A stretch of DNA of 18,248 bases from Acidobacteriota bacterium. Its GTDB lineage: Bacteria > Acidobacteriota > Vicinamibacteria > Vicinamibacterales > CAVVIG01. Positions 14,830 to 18,248 of this stretch are shown in pieces. The notes under the pieces are model-generated. The model saw only the letters and a list, made by a program, of their open reading frames with translations, had not been told where the DNA came from and made no database searches. Positions within the stretch are counted from its first letter, which is position 1, and every line of letters begins with the position of its first letter. The DNA is taken from contig JACPZV010000567.1 of assembly GCA_016195295.1 (NCBI GenBank), positions 1 to 18,248 on the forward strand, given 5' to 3'. Made by a program: the position numbers and the translations under genes.

Positions 14830-16623
14830 ATGACCACGCCCGCGTCCCAGGTCGTCGAGACGCCGCCGCACGATGCCGCGGAACCGCACCTTGGCTTTGT
14901 GCGTCGGTACATCTTCAGCACGGATCACAAGATCATCGGCATTCAGTACATGCTGACGGGCCTTGTGATGGCGATCGCCGGCGCCCTGCTGGCCACGCTC
15001 ATCCGCCTGCAGCTCGGCTGGCCGACGCACCAGTGGCAGTGGCTCGCGCTCCTGCTGCCAAAAGGGATGCCGGGCGGCGTGATGACGCCCGAGTTCTACC
15101 TCGCCGTCGTGACGATGCACGGCACGATCATGGTGTTCTTCTTCATCTCGTACGTGCTCGTCAGCGGCTTCGGTAATTTTCTCGTGCCGCTGCAGATCGG
15201 GGCGCGCGACATGGCGTTCCCGTTCCTCAACATGCTCTCCTACTGGATCGCGCTCCTCTCCGCGCTGGTGATGCTCGCATCGTTCTTCGTGGAGGGCGGC
15301 GCGGCGGCGGCAGGGTGGACGGCGTACCCGCCGCTCAGCGCGGTGTGGTCCGCGGTGCCTGGTTCGCAGCTCGGGCAGACGGTCTGGCTGCTCAGCATGG
15401 CGCTCTTCATCGTGTCGTTCACGATGAGCAGCCTCAATTTCGTCGCGACGGTGTTCAGTTTGCGCGCGCCGGGGATGTCGATGTGGCGCATGTCGCTCAC
15501 GGTGTGGTCCTACTTCATCTCCTCCATTCTCGGCTTGCTCGCCTTCCCGGCACTCACGGCGGCCGCGGTGATGCTGCTGCTCGATCGCCACCTCGGCACG
15601 AGCTTCTTTCTGCCGTCCGGCCTTGTCGTCGCCAACAGGCTGCTGCCGAACCAGGGCGGATCGCCGCTCCTCTGGCAGCACCTGTTCTGGTTTCTCGGGC
15701 ATCCCGAGGTCTACGTGCTGATCCTGCCGGCTCTCGGCGTTGCGTGTGACATCCTGCCGACCTTCACCCGCAAGCCGATCTTCGGCTATCGCATCCAGGT
15801 GTGGTGCCTGATCGCCGTCGGCGTGCTGAGCATGATCGTCTGGGGCCATCACATGTTCGTCAGCGGCATGAGCCCCTTCTCGGGGGAGTACTTCTCGCTC
15901 GTCACCTTGACGATCACCGTCCCGATGACCATCTTCGGCGTGAACATGCTGGCGAGCCTGTCGGGGGGCCGGCTGCTGTTGCGAACACCGATGCTCTTCG
16001 CCCTTGGCGTCATCGCGCTGTTCGGCAGCGGCGGATTCGGCGGCCTGTTCCTCGGCAACGCGACCGCCAACATGCAGCTTCACGACACCTACTTTGTCGT
16101 CGGCCATTTCCACTTGATGATCGGCGGCGTCACGATGCTCGGCACGTTCGGGGCGATCTACTTCTGGTTTCCCAAGATGTTCGGCCGGATGATGAGCGAG
16201 CGATTGGGGAAGGTCCACTTCTGGTTCACCTTCGTCCCCTTTTTCACACTCTTCTTCATGCAGCACTTCCTCGGGCTGCAGGGGATGCTGCGGCGCTATT
16301 ACGCGTTTACCAGCTACGATTTCCTGAAGCGCACGCAGGGGCAGAACGTCGTCATCAGCCTCCTCGCCATGGTGCTCGTCGCGGGCCAGCTCGTGTTCCT
16401 CGCGAACTTCGTGTGGAGTCTGCTGAAGGGACGCGTCGCCGCGGCGAACCCCTGGCAGGCCACGACGCTCGAATGGACGGTGGCGTCGCCGCCGCCGCAC
16501 GGCAACTTCGGCGCGGCCCTGCCAGACGTCCACCGCTGGTCGTACGAGTACGGTGTCGACGATGTTGAGGGCGATTTCGCGGCGCAGTCGGTGCCGCCGG
16601 AGCGCGTGCCGGTCACGGCTTGA
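14830..16623 (+). CDS. coxA: Cytochrome c oxidase subunit I (A-type heme-copper oxidase) lacking the K-channel lysine
   Basis: A 597-residue, roughly 12-helix catalytic subunit that reduces oxygen to water and pumps protons. Ligands are complete: H97 and H428 for the low-spin heme, H426 for the high-spin heme, and H291, H340 and H341 for CuB, with Y295 in HPEVY for the cross-link. E293 and the D-channel residues N116, D127, N134 and S137 are kept, which places it in the A1 type. Ligand spacings equal those of the Rhodobacter enzyme, so its K362 corresponds to F369, T359 to M366 and S299 to C306; the K-channel lysine is absent. An extended C-terminus of about 60 residues follows the last helix. 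The ATG at 14830 is 14 bp after the coxB stop, which overlaps a TAGGAG ribosome site. Confidence 0.97.
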   Translation: MTTPASQVVETPPHDAAEPHLGFVRRYIFSTDHKIIGIQYMLTGLVMAIAGALLATLIRLQLGWPTHQWQWLALLLPKGMPGGVMTPEFYLAVVTMHGTIMVFFFISYVLVSGFGNFLVPLQIGARDMAFPFLNMLSYWIALLSALVMLASFFVEGGAAAAGWTAYPPLSAVWSAVPGSQLGQTVWLLSMALFIVSFTMSSLNFVATVFSLRAPGMSMWRMSLTVWSYFISSILGLLAFPALTAAAVMLLLDRHLGTSFFLPSGLVVANRLLPNQGGSPLLWQHLFWFLGHPEVYVLILPALGVACDILPTFTRKPIFGYRIQVWCLIAVGVLSMIVWGHHMFVSGMSPFSGEYFSLVTLTITVPMTIFGVNMLASLSGGRLLLRTPMLFALGVIALFGSGGFGGLFLGNATANMQLHDTYFVVGHFHLMIGGVTMLGTFGAIYFWFPKMFGRMMSERLGKVHFWFTFVPFFTLFFMQHFLGLQGMLRRYYAFTSYDFLKRTQGQNVVISLLAMVLVAGQLVFLANFVWSLLKGRVAAANPWQATTLEWTVASPPPHGNFGAALPDVHRWSYEYGVDDVEGDFAAQSVPPERVPVTA

Positions 16624-16631
16624 GGTGCCTG

Positions 16632-17237
16632 ATGGACAACGTCATCGCATTCGATACTGCGCGCGTCGGAAGGGCGGACGACGAGATCGACCGCCACGAG
16701 GACGTGGTCCGACTCGGTCTGTGGATATTCCTCGCCACCGTCACGATGCTCTTCGCGGCCTTCACGAGCGCCTACATCGTGAGGCGGAGCGGCACCGACT
16801 GGCGGCCGATCGCGCTGCCGTCCGTCCTCTGGCTCAACACGCTCGTTCTGGCGGCGAGCAGCTTGGCGCTGGAGGTGGCGCGATGGAGCGGTACCGGCAG
16901 CAGATGGCGCGCGGCGAGCGTCGCATTCGCCGCCGCGATCGCGCTCGGATTCGCGTTCCTCGGCGGACAGGTTCTGGCGTGGCGACAGCTCATGGCCGTG
17001 GGCCTTTATGCGCCGGCGAGCCCGCACAGCTCGTTCTTCTACATGCTCACCGCCGTCCATGGTCTCCACGTCATCGCGGCGCTCGCGGTGCTCGCCTGGG
17101 GCGCGGTGAGGACGTGGACCGGCGCCGGCCGGCGCGATTTGCGGCAATGGACGGGCCTCGTGGGCATTTGCCGGACCTTCTGGCATTTCCTCGGTGGGGT
17201 GTGGATATACCTGTTCGTCTTGCTGTCGATCTATTGA
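16632..17237 (+). CDS. Cytochrome c oxidase subunit III-like protein, first copy
   Basis: A 201-residue membrane protein of the subunit III family with five hydrophobic segments: about 27-50, 64-82, 95-118, 135-158 and 180-200. Family marks are GLWIFLATVTMLFAAF at 29-44, the GGQVLAW segment at 111-117, AVHGLHV at 141-147 and the terminal FWHFLGGVWIYLF at 183-195. The second copy and canonical subunit III have a QxYEW segment; here the same place reads QVLAW, so the acidic residue near helix III is missing. I chose ATG 16632 with GAGGTG four bases upstream, eight bases after the coxA stop. It is five-helix, as in CyoC and CtaE of the caa3 type. It probably stabilises subunit I or its proton uptake path. 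Confidence 0.9.
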   Translation: MDNVIAFDTARVGRADDEIDRHEDVVRLGLWIFLATVTMLFAAFTSAYIVRRSGTDWRPIALPSVLWLNTLVLAASSLALEVARWSGTGSRWRAASVAFAAAIALGFAFLGGQVLAWRQLMAVGLYAPASPHSSFFYMLTAVHGLHVIAALAVLAWGAVRTWTGAGRRDLRQWTGLVGICRTFWHFLGGVWIYLFVLLSIY

Positions 17238-17274
17238 TCCGCTACACGGCGGCGGAGGTTGGCGAGGCACAGTG

Positions 17275-17883
17275 ATGGCTCAAGCCGCGGCGCAGGTGGT
17301 CGATCGTTGGGGCGGCGGAGTGTGCCCGTTCGAGGCGGGCTGGCGCAAGGTGATGATGTGGGTGTTCATCGTCACCGACGGCCTGCTCTTCGCCGGGTTT
17401 CTCGCCAGCTACGGATACGCTCGGGTGCTTGCGGCGAACTGGCCCGAGCAATCGTCGGTCTTCAGCCTGCCGTACATCGCGGCCATGACGTTCGTCCTCA
17501 TCTCGAGCAGCGCGACGATGGCAAGCGCGGTCCAGGCGGCTCAAGCGGGACGCCGGCCGACGGTGTTGCGCTTCGTCCTGCTCACCGCCCTCGGCGGGAT
17601 CATGTTCCTCAGCATGCAGGCGTACGAGTGGACGCACCTCATCGAGGCAGGCGCGCGCCTCGATCACAATCCGTGGGGCGTTCCGGCGTTCGGCAGCTTC
17701 TTCTTCCTGCTGACCGGATTCCACGGCACGCACGTCCTCATCGGCGTGCTGACCCTGCTCGTGGTGGCCGTTCGATCGGCGAAACGGCTGGCGACGCCCG
17801 AAGGCGTCGAGATCGCCGGCCTCTACTGGCACTTCGTCGATCTGGTCTGGGTATTCATCTTCACGCTGTTTTATCTGCTGTAG
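17275..17883 (+). CDS. coxC: Cytochrome c oxidase subunit III, second copy
   Basis: A 202-residue, five-helix subunit III. Marks are GWRKVMMWVFIVTDGLLFAG at 22-41, the FLSMQAYEWTHL segment at 111-122 with E118, GFHGTHV at 148-154 and YWHFVDLVWVFIF at 184-196, which is the standard C-terminal signature. It keeps the glutamate that the upstream copy lacks. It starts 37 bp after the first copy at ATG 17275; the GTG directly before it (17272) is a possible alternative. The ribosome site is poor (GGCGAGG further upstream). Paired subunit III genes may form a heterodimer-like arrangement or give two alternative accessory subunits. Confidence 0.92.
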   Translation: MAQAAAQVVDRWGGGVCPFEAGWRKVMMWVFIVTDGLLFAGFLASYGYARVLAANWPEQSSVFSLPYIAAMTFVLISSSATMASAVQAAQAGRRPTVLRFVLLTALGGIMFLSMQAYEWTHLIEAGARLDHNPWGVPAFGSFFFLLTGFHGTHVLIGVLTLLVVAVRSAKRLATPEGVEIAGLYWHFVDLVWVFIFTLFYLL

Positions 17884-17902
17884 CCGCGCGAGGAGAAAGC
17901 CG

Positions 17903-18202
17903 ATGGCGCAAAAGGGTGCGACCAGCACGAAGGTTTACTGGATCACTTGGTCGGTCCTGCTAACGTTTACGCTCGTGATGGTGTGGCTGGACGGCGTGTC
18001 GATCCCGCGGCTGGCGTTCGTGATCGCCATGCTCGTCGCCATGTTGGCAAAGGCCTCGCTCATTGCCTCGAATTTCATGCACCTCCGATACGAGCGGGTC
18101 TCGCTGATCCTGATGGTCGTCGTCGGGCTGCTCGTCACCGGCACGCTTCTATACGTGCTCATCGTCCCAGACGCCGTCCGCATCCAAAGGATGTTGCAAT
18201 AG
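17903..18202 (+). CDS. Small cytochrome c oxidase subunit IV (caa3/prokaryotic type)
   Basis: A 99-residue protein with three hydrophobic segments (about 12-29, 35-55 and 66-88), matching the small bacterial subunit IV family that ends caa3-type oxidase operons. The signature AKASLIASNFMHLRYE is at 49-64, with K50 and M59-H60. The ATG has an AGGAGAAAG ribosome site and lies 19 bp after the subunit III stop. It probably assists assembly or stability of the oxidase; it carries no cofactor ligands. It is the last clear gene of the operon within the window. Confidence 0.93.
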   Translation: MAQKGATSTKVYWITWSVLLTFTLVMVWLDGVSIPRLAFVIAMLVAMLAKASLIASNFMHLRYERVSLILMVVVGLLVTGTLLYVLIVPDAVRIQRMLQ

Positions 18203-18222
18203 CGGTTGATGCCGTGCCGCTG

Positions 18223-18248
18223 ATGCTGAAATCGGTCGTGAATCGTCG
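18223..18248 (+). other. Possible start of a further plus-strand gene at the right edge
   Basis: An ATG at 18223 opens a frame beginning MLKSVVNR that runs off the end of the window, 20 bp after the subunit IV stop. There is no clear ribosome site, and eight codons are too few to judge coding potential or name a product. Confidence 0.15.

Noticed and set aside
14812..16533. Long open frame (573 codons) antisense to coxA
   Set aside because: Composition is dominated by Arg, Glu, His and Gln, the typical reverse complement of a GC-rich membrane protein gene; coxA itself is certain.
1..18248. CRISPR arrays, tRNA or rRNA genes, transposases, phage or integron features
   Set aside because: No regularly spaced repeats, tRNA-like cloverleaf sequence or recombinase gene was seen on either strand.

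Overview
This is an 18.2 kb stretch of a GC-rich bacterial chromosome, about two thirds G+C by eye, almost fully coding and devoted to energy metabolism. The gene complement points to a soil or sediment Acidobacteriota-like bacterium, perhaps Vicinamibacteria. It includes an aa3 oxidase with tandem subunit III genes and a small caa3-type subunit IV, a secreted cytochrome c/PHM-fold protein paired with a PKD-like secreted protein, and a palindromic repeat of the CCACGGAGGACACGGAGG type. The taxonomic call is inference from this style; there is no rRNA or other marker gene in the window.

Layout, left to right. (1) Minus strand, 11-1563: Rieske protein followed by cytochrome b with an ATGA overlap, the core of a quinol:cytochrome c reductase; another minus-strand gene appears to begin at the left edge. 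(2) Minus strand, 9388-1659: a probable operon of pyruvate:ferredoxin oxidoreductase, universal stress protein, a GNAT/NDP-forming acyl-CoA synthetase fusion and a ZIP metal transporter. Together the first and third enzymes could convert pyruvate to acetyl-CoA and then to acetate plus ATP (or the reverse), or the fusion could act as a protein lysine acyltransferase. (3) Plus strand, 9570-11216, divergent from the oxidoreductase gene: a radical SAM protein with an unusual C-x10-C-x2-C cluster motif, and an Rrf2-family regulator with three cysteines expected to hold an Fe-S cluster. (4) Minus strand, 13616-11301: a secreted cytochrome c/copper-monooxygenase-fold protein and a secreted PKD-like protein. 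(5) Plus strand, 13973-18202: oxidase genes coxB, coxA, two subunit III genes and subunit IV.

How the parts may work together: electrons from quinol pass through Rieske/cytochrome b to a soluble cytochrome c and on to the aa3 oxidase, while the oxygen-sensitive pyruvate oxidoreductase feeds ferredoxin-linked or fermentative metabolism. The most suggestive regulatory signal is a 12-bp palindrome, CCGGAAWTCCGG (one copy has a single mismatch). It sits 73, 74 and 78 bp upstream of the start codons of coxB, the radical SAM gene and the Rieske gene; the radical SAM copy is shared with the divergent oxidoreductase operon, 95 bp from that start. This would put the aerobic and low-oxygen modules under one regulator, with the Fe-S Rrf2 protein in the same window an obvious but unproven candidate.

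Two protein-level oddities stand out. The oxidase subunit I aligns without gaps to canonical A-type enzymes at all heme and copper ligands, yet lacks the K-channel lysine (Phe369) and its neighbouring polar residues while keeping the D-channel. The pyruvate oxidoreductase carries an in-frame insertion of about 111 bp derived from a palindromic repeat, and a shorter copy of that repeat lies in the intergenic gap before the ZIP gene.
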